DNA of 64,000 nt, taken from positions 1-64,000 of the forward strand of contig JAZOML010000066.1 in NCBI GenBank assembly GCA_045653945.1, read 5' to 3'. The position numbers were made by a program, and so were the translations under genes. Positions 1 to 8,709 of the stretch are shown here, in pieces (the stretch's first letter is position 1; the number at the start of each line of letters is the position of its first letter). The notes under the pieces are model-generated. The model ran no database searches. It saw only the letters and a program-made list of their open reading frames with translations, and had not been told where the DNA came from. Source of the stretch: SIG673 sp045653945 (GTDB lineage: Bacteria > Bacillota > Clostridia > Oscillospirales > CAG-272).

Positions 1-52
1 GCAAACGTAATAAAGCTTTTTTTGCCTTCTTTTTTTCTCGAAAAAAAGTATA

Positions 53-1450
53 TCAAAACTTAATTTTCTCTGCGATGTACGCGGAAAGCTCGTCGATCTT
101 GATGCGAACCTGCTCCATGGAGTCTCTCTCACGGACGGTAACGCAGCCGTCGGTCTCGCTATCGAAGTCGTAGGTGATGCAGAAGGGAGTACCGATCTCG
201 TCCTGACGGCGATAACGCTTACCGATAGAGCCTGCCTCATCGTAATCAACGTTGAAATACTTTGCAAGCTCTGAGTAAACTGCATCAGCACCCTCGGAGA
301 GCTTCTTTGAAAGGGGAAGAACGGCAGCCTTGAAGGGAGCAAGAGCGGGGTGGAGATGGAGAACAACACGCGTGTCGTTTTTCTCGGCATCGATAACCTC
401 TTCATCGTAAGCCTCAATAAGGAACGCAAGAGCGACACGGTCTGCACCAAGAGAGGGCTCAACAACGTAACGAATATAGTGCTCGTTTGTTTCGGGATCA
501 AAGTAGGTCATATCCTTGCCGCTGTGGTCTGCGTGCTGGGAGAGGTCGTAGTTGGTACGGTCCGCAATGCCCCAAAGCTCGCCCCAACCAAACGGGAAGA
601 GATACTCAAAGTCGGTTGTTGCCTTGGAGTAGAAGGAAAGCTCGTCGGGATCGTGGTCACGGAGACGAAGATTCTCGTTCTTCATACCAAGGTTGAGAAG
701 CCACTGATGGCAGAAGTTCTTCCAGTATGCGAACCACTCAAGGTCGGTGCCGGGCTTGCAGAAGAACTCAAGCTCCATCTGCTCAAACTCACGTGTACGG
801 AATACGAAGTTACCGGGGGTAATCTCGTTACGGAAGGATTTACCGATTTGGCAAACACCAAAGGGAAGCTTCTTTCTTGTAGTTCTTTGAACTGCGGGGA
901 AGTTTACGAAGATACCCTGAGCGGTTTCAGGACGGAGATAAACGGTGGAGGTGCTGTCCTCGGTTACACCGATAAAGGTCTTGAACATAAGGTTGAACTT
1001 CTTGATGTCGGTGAACTCGTGTCCGCCGCAGCCGGGACAAGCAATACCCTTTTCCTTTATAAAGTCAGCCATTTGCTCAAAGGACCAGCCTGCGGGGTTG
1101 TCGTCTGTTTTGTTTTCGAAAGCGTATTCCTCGATAAGCTTGTCCGCACGATGACGCATCTTGCACTGCTTACAGTCCATAAGAGGGTCGGAAAAACCGC
1201 CTACGTGTCCTGATGCAACCCAAGCCTCGGGGTTCATAATGATAGCACTGTCAAGTCCTACGTTATACTTTGACTCCTGAACGAATTTTTTCCACCAAGC
1301 CTTTTTTACGTTGTTCTTGAATTCAACACCAAGCGGTCCGTAGTCCCAGCTGTTAGCAAGACCGCCGTAAATTTCAGAGCCGGGGAAAATGAAGCCTCTT
1401 GTTTTGCAAAGGGCAACGATTTTGTCCATTGTTTTTTCGCTGTTATGCAT
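53..1450 (-). CDS. glyS: Glycyl-tRNA synthetase, single-chain (alpha2) type
   Basis: This cytoplasmic class II aminoacyl-tRNA synthetase charges tRNA-Gly for translation. The 465-residue protein has the family's N-terminal block (KTRGFIFPGSEIYGGLAN, DYGPLG), a motif-2 arginine region (SFRNEITP, RTREFEQMELEFF) and a C-terminal anticodon-binding domain. It is the homodimeric type, not the GlyQ/GlyS tetramer. I chose ATG at 1450 because AAAGGAAT lies just upstream; an in-frame TTG at 1474 has no such site. It is transcribed divergently from efp and has its own sigma-A promoter. No T-box leader fits in the short upstream region. Confidence 0.95.
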   Translation of the reverse strand: MHNSEKTMDKIVALCKTRGFIFPGSEIYGGLANSWDYGPLGVEFKNNVKKAWWKKFVQESKYNVGLDSAIIMNPEAWVASGHVGGFSDPLMDCKQCKMRHRADKLIEEYAFENKTDDNPAGWSFEQMADFIKEKGIACPGCGGHEFTDIKKFNLMFKTFIGVTEDSTSTVYLRPETAQGIFVNFPAVQRTTRKKLPFGVCQIGKSFRNEITPGNFVFRTREFEQMELEFFCKPGTDLEWFAYWKNFCHQWLLNLGMKNENLRLRDHDPDELSFYSKATTDFEYLFPFGWGELWGIADRTNYDLSQHADHSGKDMTYFDPETNEHYIRYVVEPSLGADRVALAFLIEAYDEEVIDAEKNDTRVVLHLHPALAPFKAAVLPLSKKLSEGADAVYSELAKYFNVDYDEAGSIGKRYRRQDEIGTPFCITYDFDSETDGCVTVRERDSMEQVRIKIDELSAYIAEKIKF

Positions 1451-1510
1451 AGTTATATTCCTTTCTAAAAACACAGTGCGTTAAGGCACAAAATATCTAT
1501 TCAATTTAAT

Positions 1511-1539
1511 ATTATACAATACTTTTTTGTTTTTTTCAA
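1511..1539 (-). promoter_or_regulatory. Sigma-A promoter of glyS
   Basis: On the minus strand TTGAAA (1534-1539) and TATAAT (1511-1516) are separated by exactly 17 bases, about 60 bases upstream of the glyS start codon. Confidence 0.75.
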
Positions 1540-1598
1540 GAGTAAAACCAAAAAAATGTAAAAAAATTATTATATTTGCTAAAATTTTGAAAAAGGTA

Positions 1599-1627
1599 TT
1601 GCAAAATCGGAAAAAATAGTGTAAAAT
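1599..1627 (+). promoter_or_regulatory. Sigma-A promoter of efp
   Basis: TTGCAA (1599-1604) and TAAAAT (1622-1627) have a 17-base spacer and lie about 57 bases upstream of the efp start codon. Confidence 0.65.
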
Positions 1628-1684
1628 ATAAGAAACTTAATATAAGTTAGTAAAATATTTATTTCATTCGGAGGATATACTAAT

Positions 1685-2251
1685 ATGGCAGGAGCAATCA
1701 CCGCAGGAGATTTCAGAAACGGCGTAACCTTTGAAATGGACGGAAACGTTCTTCAAATCATTGAGTTCCAGCACGTAAAGCCCGGTAAAGGAGCAGCGTT
1801 TGTTCGTACCAAGTGCAGAAACGTTATCACCGGTTCCGTTATTGAAAGAACCTTCAACCCTACTGAAAAGTTCGAGACCGCATTTGTTGAAAGAAAGGAA
1901 ATGCAGTACCTTTACAACGACGGCGAGCTTTACTACTTTATGGATATGGAAACCTATGAGCAGCTTCCTCTTAACGCTGACGTTCTTGGCGACGGCTTTA
2001 AGTTCGTTAAGGAAGAGATGATGTGTAAGGTAGTTTCCTATAAGGGCAACGTATTCGCAGTAGAACCCCCCACATTTGTTGAGCTTGAGGTTACCGACAC
2101 CGAGCCCGGCTTTAAGGGTGATACAGCAACCAACGCTACCAAGCCCGCAACTCTTGAAACAGGCGCACAAATCAAGGTTCCGCTCTTTATTGATATCGGT
2201 ACTATGATTCGTGTTGATACCCGTACCGGAGAGTATCTTGAGCGTGCGTAA
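1685..2251 (+). CDS. efp: Elongation factor P
   Basis: EF-P binds ribosomes stalled on polyproline and promotes peptide-bond formation. The 188-residue length fits the usual three beta-barrel domains. The N-terminal KOW-like domain carries the tip loop KPGKGAAF, whose lysine is the family's modification site. The C-terminal domain has the S1-like signature ending in IRVDTRTGEY. A GGAGG site (1670-1674) precedes the ATG. The next gene follows after 35 bases and is probably co-transcribed. No dedicated EF-P modification gene is visible nearby. Confidence 0.96.
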   Translation: MAGAITAGDFRNGVTFEMDGNVLQIIEFQHVKPGKGAAFVRTKCRNVITGSVIERTFNPTEKFETAFVERKEMQYLYNDGELYYFMDMETYEQLPLNADVLGDGFKFVKEEMMCKVVSYKGNVFAVEPPTFVELEVTDTEPGFKGDTATNATKPATLETGAQIKVPLFIDIGTMIRVDTRTGEYLERA

Positions 2252-2286
2252 TTAACATTACTTTTTTCCTGAAAGGAGAAACCAAA

Positions 2287-2610
2287 ATGAAAACACCTGA
2301 AAAAGTAGCATACATTAAGGGACTTATGGAGGGTATGGCTCTTGACGAGACCAAGCCTGAGGTAAGACTTTTAAAGGAAATAGTTGGAGTTCTTGATGAG
2401 CTTGCGGCTACCAACAACGCCCTTACCGAGGAGAATATCAAGCTTCGCGACTACGTAGAAGAGCTTGACTGGGATCTTGGAGATCTTGAGGAGTACGTTT
2501 ATGACCTCGACGGCGAGTATGACGACGTTGATGAATACGACGCATACGATGACGATGAGTATGAGTATGAGGACGAGGACTTCGACGACGAAGAAGACGA
2601 CGAAGAATAA
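2287..2610 (+). CDS. CD1247-N-terminal-domain acidic protein
   Basis: A 107-residue protein. Residues 1-50 (EKVAYIKGLMEGMALDETK..., then a helix with VGVLDELAATN) resemble the small CD1247 N-terminal domain recurrent in Clostridia, whose function is unknown. Residues 50-107 are extremely acidic, with runs of D, E and Y ending DDEEDDEE. It has no membrane segment, so it is probably a soluble, partly coiled or disordered protein. It follows efp closely with its own GAAAGGAG site and ends at a strong terminator, so it is likely the last gene of the efp transcript. Confidence 0.8.
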   Translation: MKTPEKVAYIKGLMEGMALDETKPEVRLLKEIVGVLDELAATNNALTEENIKLRDYVEELDWDLGDLEEYVYDLDGEYDDVDEYDAYDDDEYEYEDEDFDDEEDDEE

Positions 2611-2622
2611 GATGTAAAAAAA

Positions 2623-2651
2623 CAGCCTACGGGCAAACCGTAGGCTGTTTT
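2623..2651 (+). terminator. Rho-independent terminator after the efp operon
   Basis: A 10-bp perfect stem (2623-2632 with 2638-2647), five-base loop and T run. It lies between convergent genes. Confidence 0.85.
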
Positions 2652-2666
2652 AAATTTATGGCAAAG

Positions 2667-2691
2667 AAAAAACGCCTGTGAAATGCAGGCG
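2667..2691 (-). terminator. Terminator of the YdbC-like gene
   Basis: On the minus strand a CGCCTG/CAGGCG stem (2673-2678 with 2686-2691) is followed by six T residues, just downstream of the gene ending at 2704. Confidence 0.7.
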
Positions 2692-2703
2692 CTTGTTCTT
2701 TAA

Positions 2704-2925
2704 TTAAAAATCGATTTTGTTGAGTAGGTCGCGGAGCTGCTTTGCTTCATCAACGGTAAGAGTGATTCCCTTGCCCATTCTATCCTTGCCTTCGGACCAG
2801 GTACGGATGTCATAAACGGGAGTGCGCTCGTTCCAGCTGATAAGGTTGATTTCCTTGGTCCAACCGTTACCGGTTTCAGAAAGTACACCGACTTCTTCAA
2901 CAACATTGTAAGTAATTTCTGCCAT
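2704..2925 (-). CDS. YdbC/PC4-like single-stranded-DNA-binding protein
   Basis: A 73-residue protein of the bacterial PC4 (transcriptional coactivator p15) family, small dimers that bind single-stranded DNA. Visible signatures are GWTKEINLISWN, YDIRTW and the C-terminal amphipathic helix TVDEAKQLRDLL. The cellular role of bacterial members is not well defined. A GGAG site lies about 11 bases upstream of the ATG. An overlapping 77-codon frame on the same strand is a shadow, because only this frame encodes the conserved fold. Confidence 0.88.
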   Translation of the reverse strand: MAEITYNVVEEVGVLSETGNGWTKEINLISWNERTPVYDIRTWSEGKDRMGKGITLTVDEAKQLRDLLNKIDF

Positions 2926-3149
2926 TTTCCCATTTTCTCCGATAATTCGGAGTTCCTCGCTTTCCTTAAATTTTTATATTTACGGCACCCAAGTCCGTAT
3001 AATTTTATATTAAAATATTATATAACTAATGAAAGTATAGCATATAATTTTTTAAATGTCAACACTTTTGATAAAAAAATAAGAATTTTTTGTAAAAAGA
3101 TTGTGATAAATGTAAAATTAATATACAATACATATTGAAAGGAGATAAT

Positions 3150-3812
3150 ATGGATAATATTTTTGATACTTTTTTGATTCAAAGCGGAGTTATTTTTGAT
3201 ATATTTCTTGCCGCCCTGCTCGGATTTATAATAGGTGTAGAACGTAAAATCAGAGGCAAAGAGGCAGGTATTAAAACTCATACGATAGTCGCAATCGGCG
3301 CATCGGTTATAATGGCGGTTTCTATGTATGGCTTTGAGGGAAGCGACCCGGCAAGAGTTGCGGCACAAATTGTATCAGGCGTCGGTTTTCTTGGTGCAGG
3401 TATAATAATATATAGAAAATTTGAGCTTTACGGACTTACTACGGCGGCAGGCATCTGGGCAACCGCAGGAATTAGTATGGCTTGTGTTGCAAGACTTTAC
3501 TTTATAGCAATCGGTGTAACGCTTTTACTTGTGCTTTTGCAGTTGCTTTTCCATACGGGAATCGGTATTTTCAAATCCCACGATAGATTTTCTATAATTG
3601 TAAGCTTTACACAAACCTCAGATGAATGCGAGAAAATCAAGGGAATCTTCGGCAATAAAAAATTCTACCGCCTTGTTATGAAAAGAGAAGACGGAAGAAT
3701 GCAGTGCGACGCCATCATACATACGATAAATAACTACTCATCCGAGGAGCTTGCAAAAATAATAAATGATAATCCGTTTATTATCTCACTTGAACAAACA
3801 GATGAATGTTAA
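3150..3812 (+). CDS. mgtC: MgtC/SapB family membrane protein
   Basis: A 220-residue protein with four or five hydrophobic helices in residues 10-135 and a soluble C-terminal domain. The family hallmark GFIIGVERKIRGKEAGIKTH, followed by a VAIGAS turn, is present. MgtC proteins are linked to magnesium limitation and modulation of ATP synthase in other bacteria; the role here is inferred from family only. I chose ATG 3150 (AAAGGAG at 3138-3144) over a TTG at 3135 that overlaps the ribosome binding site. It is monocistronic and ends at a terminator shared with the convergent antiporter gene. Confidence 0.9.
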   Translation: MDNIFDTFLIQSGVIFDIFLAALLGFIIGVERKIRGKEAGIKTHTIVAIGASVIMAVSMYGFEGSDPARVAAQIVSGVGFLGAGIIIYRKFELYGLTTAAGIWATAGISMACVARLYFIAIGVTLLLVLLQLLFHTGIGIFKSHDRFSIIVSFTQTSDECEKIKGIFGNKKFYRLVMKREDGRMQCDAIIHTINNYSSEELAKIINDNPFIISLEQTDEC

Positions 3813-3816
3813 AAAA

Positions 3817-3839
3817 GAGGCTGTAAGGCCTCTTTTTTT
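3817..3839 (+). terminator. Terminator after mgtC
   Basis: A GAGGC/GCCTC stem (3817-3821 with 3828-3832) followed by seven T residues. Confidence 0.75.
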
Positions 3840-3858
3840 ATTATATAAAATATTATTT

Positions 3859-5754
3859 TTACGCATCCTTTTTTGCGCCCTTTCTCTTTGTTATCTCATT
3901 GATAGCGATAACGGTTACGAGCATAAGAGCGATAGAAATGGGGAGACAAATTAGAATGTTTTGGATGAATCCTGCGAGAATAAACGATACGAAGGAAACA
4001 CCTGCAACGGTAAGTGCATAGGGAAGCTGAGTTGATACGTGAACTATATGGTCGCTGTTAGCGCCTGCACTTGCCATAATGGTTGTATCGGAGATTGGTG
4101 AGCAGTGGTCGCCGCAAACCGCACCTGCAAGACAAGCGGAGATACCGATGATGTAAAGCTCGCTTGATGCGGGGAAGATAGCGGTGATAATCGGGATAAG
4201 TATACCGAATGTGCCCCAAGATGTACCGGTGGAAAACGCAATGAAACAAGCAACAAGGAATATTATTGCGGGAAGGAAATTTTTAAGTCCCTCGGCGGCA
4301 TTTTCCATAATACCTGCAACAAATACGTCTGCGCCAAGTCCGTTTGTAACGGTCTTAAGGGTGAGAGCGAAGGTGAGGATAAGAATTGCGGGAACCATTG
4401 CGATAAAGCCCTTCGGTACACACTCCATAGCCTGCTTAAAGGTTACAGCTTTGCGTGAAATAAGGTAAACAACGGTAATGATAAGTGCAATAAGAGCACC
4501 CCAAGGTAAGCCTACGGAGGCATCAGTATCGCCAAAGGCATCAATTATACCTGCACCGTCGAAGAAGCCGCCAACGTAAATCATACCGACTATACAAGCA
4601 ATGATAAGAACGATGATGGGGAAGAGAAGATCAAGAACGATTCCCTTCTTTTCGGTAACGTTTTCTTCCTTTGTTTCAGTAGACTCCATTGGACCAAGGT
4701 CGCCGTTTGCAATAGCTGCAAGCTCACGCAACTTCATCGGGCCGTAGTCAAGACCGAGAACAATTATTGCGATTACGAAAACGATGGTGAGTATTGAATA
4801 GAAGTTGTATGGAATAGCTCGGATAAATAGCTCGATACCGGAGTATTCTCCGCCACTTTCCGCAGCAACGCTGGAAACTGCCGCAGCCCAAGAGGAAACG
4901 GGAGCTATCATACAAATAGGAGCAGCAGTTGCGTCTATAAGGTAGGATAATTTTGCTCTTGAAACGCGGTGTCTGTCGGTAATGGGCTTCATAACCGAAC
5001 CAACAGTAAGACAGTTAAAGTAGTCGTCAACAAAGATAAGAACACCAAGAACAAAGGTAGCAAGCATAGCGCCTGTTCTTGTTTTGATATTCTTAGTTGC
5101 CCAGCGTCCAAATGCAGCGGCTCCGCCGGAGTTGTTGATGAGAGCAACCATAATACCAAGTAAAATGAGGAAGATGAAAATACCAGCATTCCAAGGGTCT
5201 GCAACAGCGGAAATAAATCCGTTTGTTACTACGGTGTCCCAAGTAGCTACGGGATGGAAATTAGCATAGAACAAACCGCCTACAAGTATACCGATAAAGA
5301 GGGAAGAAGACGCCTCTTTGGTTATAAGTGCAAGGAAGATTGCAATAACGGGAGGAATAAGGGACCAGAAAGTAGAATAGAGATTTGAGTCAGCGGTAAC
5401 AAAGGTTGCTCCGTTACAGGTTTCGCAGGGTACTAAAAACTCTAAATTACATTTGGTACAAGCAACAACACCCTTAGAATTACAGGTTTCACAAACTGAA
5501 GTGCCGTTACAGAACTCGCAGGCTTGACCGTCGATTTTTCCGGTTGAAGCGCACTTGTTGCAAGGCGTACAGTCTTCGCAGTCCGCTTCGCCTTTGGTAC
5601 AGTTTTCGCAACGTACATATCCTTTTTCACTACAATCTGAACATCCAACCGTTACAGTTGAATCGCCCCAAACTGCAGTGCACACGCCCGCCGCTATGAG
5701 TATTGCTACAACTACAGCAAAAGCGATTATGTACTTTAGATACTTTTTAAGCAT
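3859..5754 (-). CDS. NhaC-family antiporter with N-terminal cysteine-rich repeat domain
   Basis: A 631-residue membrane protein. Residues 1-30 form a signal-anchor helix. Residues about 37-118 hold eight or nine CxxC pairs in DnaJ zinc-finger style (CSDCSEKG, CENC, CEDCTPCNKC, CEFCNG, CETCNSKG, CTKC, CETCNG). From about residue 128 (SLIPPVIAIFLALITKE) the rest matches the NhaC Na+/H+ antiporter family, including FVDDYFNCLTVGSVM, APVSSWAAAVS, FSTGTSWGTFGI and CGDHCSPISDTTI. NhaC relatives exchange Na+/H+ or organic anions such as malate/lactate, so the substrate cannot be fixed here. The metal-binding extension is not part of ordinary NhaC proteins and is predicted to be extracytoplasmic or membrane-proximal. 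An AAAGGAA site precedes the ATG at 5754. Confidence 0.85.
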   Translation of the reverse strand: MLKKYLKYIIAFAVVVAILIAAGVCTAVWGDSTVTVGCSDCSEKGYVRCENCTKGEADCEDCTPCNKCASTGKIDGQACEFCNGTSVCETCNSKGVVACTKCNLEFLVPCETCNGATFVTADSNLYSTFWSLIPPVIAIFLALITKEASSSLFIGILVGGLFYANFHPVATWDTVVTNGFISAVADPWNAGIFIFLILLGIMVALINNSGGAAAFGRWATKNIKTRTGAMLATFVLGVLIFVDDYFNCLTVGSVMKPITDRHRVSRAKLSYLIDATAAPICMIAPVSSWAAAVSSVAAESGGEYSGIELFIRAIPYNFYSILTIVFVIAIIVLGLDYGPMKLRELAAIANGDLGPMESTETKEENVTEKKGIVLDLLFPIIVLIIACIVGMIYVGGFFDGAGIIDAFGDTDASVGLPWGALIALIITVVYLISRKAVTFKQAMECVPKGFIAMVPAILILTFALTLKTVTNGLGADVFVAGIMENAAEGLKNFLPAIIFLVACFIAFSTGTSWGTFGILIPIITAIFPASSELYIIGISACLAGAVCGDHCSPISDTTIMASAGANSDHIVHVSTQLPYALTVAGVSFVSFILAGFIQNILICLPISIALMLVTVIAINEITKRKGAKKDA

Positions 5755-5802
5755 AAGCTTTTTTCCTTTCTTTTTAACGAAAAATCGTTATTAATTACAA
5801 AT

Positions 5803-5831
5803 ATTTTAACATAATATAAAGCAAAAAGCAA
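5803..5831 (-). promoter_or_regulatory. Promoter of the NhaC-like gene
   Basis: Minus-strand TTGCTT (5826-5831) and TAAAAT (5803-5808) have a 17-base spacer. A small AACGA/TCGTT hairpin lies in the leader near 5778-5791. Confidence 0.5.
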
Positions 5832-6066
5832 CAGTTTTTGTGAAAAAACAAGATTTTGGCAGTATTTGACGAAATTCTTTTCAATATTTATTATATAATG
5901 ACGAAAAAATCGGCGTAAAAACTAAATATCAAGACTTAAATTGATAAAAATAACAAAAAACAAAATCAAAAATTTGAAATGATGTAAAAACCACAGTTTT
6001 AAGTTGTTGAATTTTATCAAATACAACATAAAACAACATAATTCAAAAAAATAAAAGAAAAAAGTA
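5832..6066. promoter_or_regulatory. AT-rich divergent intergenic region with candidate operator half-sites
   Basis: This is most of the 418-base gene-free stretch between the antiporter and the microcompartment operon. I see no gene or RNA in it. It contains GTTGT at 6003-6007 and ACAAC inside two tandem copies of A(A/T)ACAACATA at 6021-6030 and 6031-6040. Another GTTGT falls at 6083-6087, inside the promoter spacer. These could be operator half-sites for the DeoR-type regulator encoded in the operon; this is inference only. Confidence 0.3.
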
Positions 6067-6095
6067 TTGACAAATGCTTTTTGTTGTGGTATGAT
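6067..6095 (+). promoter_or_regulatory. Sigma-A promoter of the microcompartment operon
   Basis: TTGACA (6067-6072) and TATGAT (6090-6095) have a 17-base spacer, about 78 bases upstream of the dehydratase start. It is the only strong promoter I see before the 15-kb operon. Confidence 0.8.
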
Positions 6096-6172
6096 AGTAA
6101 ATGAAGTAATTTATATTTATAAAAATGTAGAAATTTTCAGCTTAAAACACCCCAAAAAAGGAAAGTTTGTTT

Positions 6173-8695
6173 ATGAAGTTTTACACAAAACCAATTAAAA
6201 AATCGGACAGAATCCCACTTCTTGTTTCGGCGCTTTACGAAAAGATGCCCGAGATTGAGTGTGAACGAGCAGTGCTCATCACCGAATCGTATAAAAATAC
6301 TGAGGGACTTCCGATAATAACCAGACGCGCTTTGGCGTTTAAACACATACTTGAAAACATTCCGATAGTGATAAGAGATAACGAGCTTATCGTAGGAGCG
6401 GCAACAAAAGCCCCTCGTGGTTGTCAGGTTTTCCCAGAGTATTCGTTTGAGTGGCTTGAGGCGGAATTTGATACCGTTGCCGATAGAGTGGCTGACCCTT
6501 TCTACATATCCGAGGCGGCAAAGGAAACTCTGCACGAGGTTTACAAATACTGGCAGGGCAAAACTACAAGAGAGCTTGCGGATGCTTATATGTCCCCTGA
6601 GGCAAAGGCGGCGTTTGAACACGGAGTTTTCACACCCGGTAACTACTATTACAATGGTATCGGACACGTAACGGTTGATTACGGCAAGATAATTGCAAAG
6701 GGCTATAACGGTATAATTACCGAAACGAAAGAGGCTCTTGAAAAACTAAGTCAGGGCGATAGTGATTACGCCAAGCGTAAGCACTTCCTTGATGCCGTTA
6801 TAATCAGCTGCGAGGCGGCGATTAAATATGCAAAGCGTTATTCCGAACTTGCAAGAAATATGTCAAAGACGGCAATTGATATCAAACGCAGAAAAGAGCT
6901 TGAGGATATCGCATCAAATTGCCTTGCAATAGAGTCTGGAGCAAAATCGTTTGAGGAAGCTTGTCAAACCTTTTGGTTTATACAAATGCTCCTGCAAATC
7001 GAGTCCAGCGGACACTCAATATCCCCCGGACGCTTTGACCAATATATGTACCCCTACTTCAAGAGCGACCTTGACGCAGGAAAAATCACAAGAGAAAAGG
7101 CGCAGGAGCTTATCGACTGTATCTGGGTTATGCTCAACGACTTAAATAAGGTTCGTGATAAGGGCTCCGCCGAAGGCTTTGCAGGATATAGCTTATTCCA
7201 AAACCTCATAGCAGGCGGTCAGGATAAATACGGCAGAGATGCAACGAACGACCTTTCGTTTATGTGCGTAACGGCAACGGAGCACGTTTTCCTGCCTCAA
7301 CCGTCGTTCTCGGTCAGAGTATGGAACGGCACACCGCACGAATTCCTCATTAGAGCCGCAGAGCTTACAAGAACGGGTATCGGATTCCCTGCATACTACA
7401 ATGACGAGGTTATTATCCCCGCACTTCAAAGCAGAGGACTTACGCTTGAAGACGCAAGAGATTACAATATAATCGGTTGTGTTGAACCTCAAAAATCGGG
7501 AAAAACCGATGGTTGGCACGATGCAGCATTCTTCAATATGCTCCGCCCACTTGAAATGGTATTTTCAAACGGTATGGATAAGGGAGTTCAACTTGGTCCG
7601 AAAACGGGCGATATTACCTCGTTTGCAACCTTTGAGGATTTCAAAGCGGCGTATGAAGCTCAAATGAATTACTTTATCGAGCTGCTTGTCAACGCTGATA
7701 ACGCCATTGACCTTGCTCACGGTGAACGTTGTCCGCTTCCGTTCCAATCCTGTATGGTGCAGGATTGTATCGGCAGAGGAAAGAGCTTGCAGGAGGGTGG
7801 CGCAATATATAACTTTACAGGTCCGCAGGGCTTTGGTATAGCAAATATAGCCGACGGACTCTGGGCAATCAAAAAGCTGGTATTTGAGGATAAGAAATAC
7901 ACACTCGCTTTCATAAAGGAAGCGCTTGAAAACAACTACGGCGAGGAAATGGACTCTCGCAAGGCGGCAAAATACACCGAAAAGGTGGTATGTGAACTTG
8001 CTCTTGCAGGAAAGACAATCGGCGCCGAGGATATCAAGGCGGTTTATAACGCTGTACGAGAAAATAAAGCAAGTCCCGAAAAGAAGGCAGCATATAAGAA
8101 ACTGCTTGAGGATATTGAGGCGGTAGCAAAATTCGGAAACGATATAGAAGAGGTTGACCTTTTCGCAAGAGAAATGGCGTATACCTACACCCGTCCTCTT
8201 GAAAAATACAAGAACCCAAGAGGCGGTTCATTCCAAGCAGGACTTTACCCCGTATCGGCAAACGTGCCGCTTGGTGAACAAACGGGTGCAACCCCCGACG
8301 GGCGTCTTGCATATACCCCGATAGCCGACGGTGTTTCCCCGGCGGCAGGACGTGATGTGAACGGTCCTACTGCGGCGGCAAACTCCGTATCAATGCTTGA
8401 CCACTATATCGCATCAAACGGAACACTTTTCAATATGAAATTCCACCCCTCAGCCCTTGAGGGAAGAAGCGGACTTGAAAGCTTCGTTGCTCTTGTACGC
8501 GGCTACTTTGATAGAAAAGGAAGCCATATGCAGTTCAACGTAGTAAGCCGCGAAACACTCCGAGATGCGCAAAAGCACCCCGAAAAATACCGCTCACTCG
8601 TAGTAAGAGTTGCAGGATACTCCGCACTGTTTACAACCTTGTCAAAGGGGTTGCAGGAGGATATCATCAACCGAACAGAGCAGCAGGGCTTCTAA
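6173..8695 (+). CDS. Glycyl radical diol dehydratase (1,2-propanediol/glycerol type)
   Basis: An 840-residue glycyl radical enzyme. The catalytic cysteine lies in GCVEPQ (Cys436, with Glu438) and is followed by KTDGWHDAAFFNM, typical of B12-independent diol dehydratases rather than pyruvate formate-lyase or choline lyase. The radical glycine is Gly815 in RVAGYSA near the C terminus. The expected reaction is radical dehydration of (S)-1,2-propanediol to propionaldehyde; glycerol cannot be excluded by eye. The neighbouring class II aldolase argues for propanediol. I chose ATG 6173 behind AAGGAAAG rather than a TTG at 6167. Unlike the other enzymes of the locus, it has no added N-terminal encapsulation helix. 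It is oxygen-sensitive and needs the activase that follows. Confidence 0.92.
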   Translation: MKFYTKPIKKSDRIPLLVSALYEKMPEIECERAVLITESYKNTEGLPIITRRALAFKHILENIPIVIRDNELIVGAATKAPRGCQVFPEYSFEWLEAEFDTVADRVADPFYISEAAKETLHEVYKYWQGKTTRELADAYMSPEAKAAFEHGVFTPGNYYYNGIGHVTVDYGKIIAKGYNGIITETKEALEKLSQGDSDYAKRKHFLDAVIISCEAAIKYAKRYSELARNMSKTAIDIKRRKELEDIASNCLAIESGAKSFEEACQTFWFIQMLLQIESSGHSISPGRFDQYMYPYFKSDLDAGKITREKAQELIDCIWVMLNDLNKVRDKGSAEGFAGYSLFQNLIAGGQDKYGRDATNDLSFMCVTATEHVFLPQPSFSVRVWNGTPHEFLIRAAELTRTGIGFPAYYNDEVIIPALQSRGLTLEDARDYNIIGCVEPQKSGKTDGWHDAAFFNMLRPLEMVFSNGMDKGVQLGPKTGDITSFATFEDFKAAYEAQMNYFIELLVNADNAIDLAHGERCPLPFQSCMVQDCIGRGKSLQEGGAIYNFTGPQGFGIANIADGLWAIKKLVFEDKKYTLAFIKEALENNYGEEMDSRKAAKYTEKVVCELALAGKTIGAEDIKAVYNAVRENKASPEKKAAYKKLLEDIEAVAKFGNDIEEVDLFAREMAYTYTRPLEKYKNPRGGSFQAGLYPVSANVPLGEQTGATPDGRLAYTPIADGVSPAAGRDVNGPTAAANSVSMLDHYIASNGTLFNMKFHPSALEGRSGLESFVALVRGYFDRKGSHMQFNVVSRETLRDAQKHPEKYRSLVVRVAGYSALFTTLSKGLQEDIINRTEQQGF

Positions 8696-8709
8696 AAGGG
8701 GGATAGCTT

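Noticed and set aside
1..52. AT-only CTTTTTTT/AAAAAAAG hairpin after glyS as a terminator
   Set aside because: The stem has almost no GC pairs and would be weak; not convincing.
350..1213. 287-codon plus-strand open frame antisense to glyS
   Set aside because: It lies wholly inside glyS on the other strand, has a low-complexity composition and no ribosome binding site. It is a codon-bias shadow.
1451..1660. T-box riboswitch upstream of glyS
   Set aside because: The promoter leaves a leader of only about 60 bases, with no T-box sequence, specifier stem or terminator.
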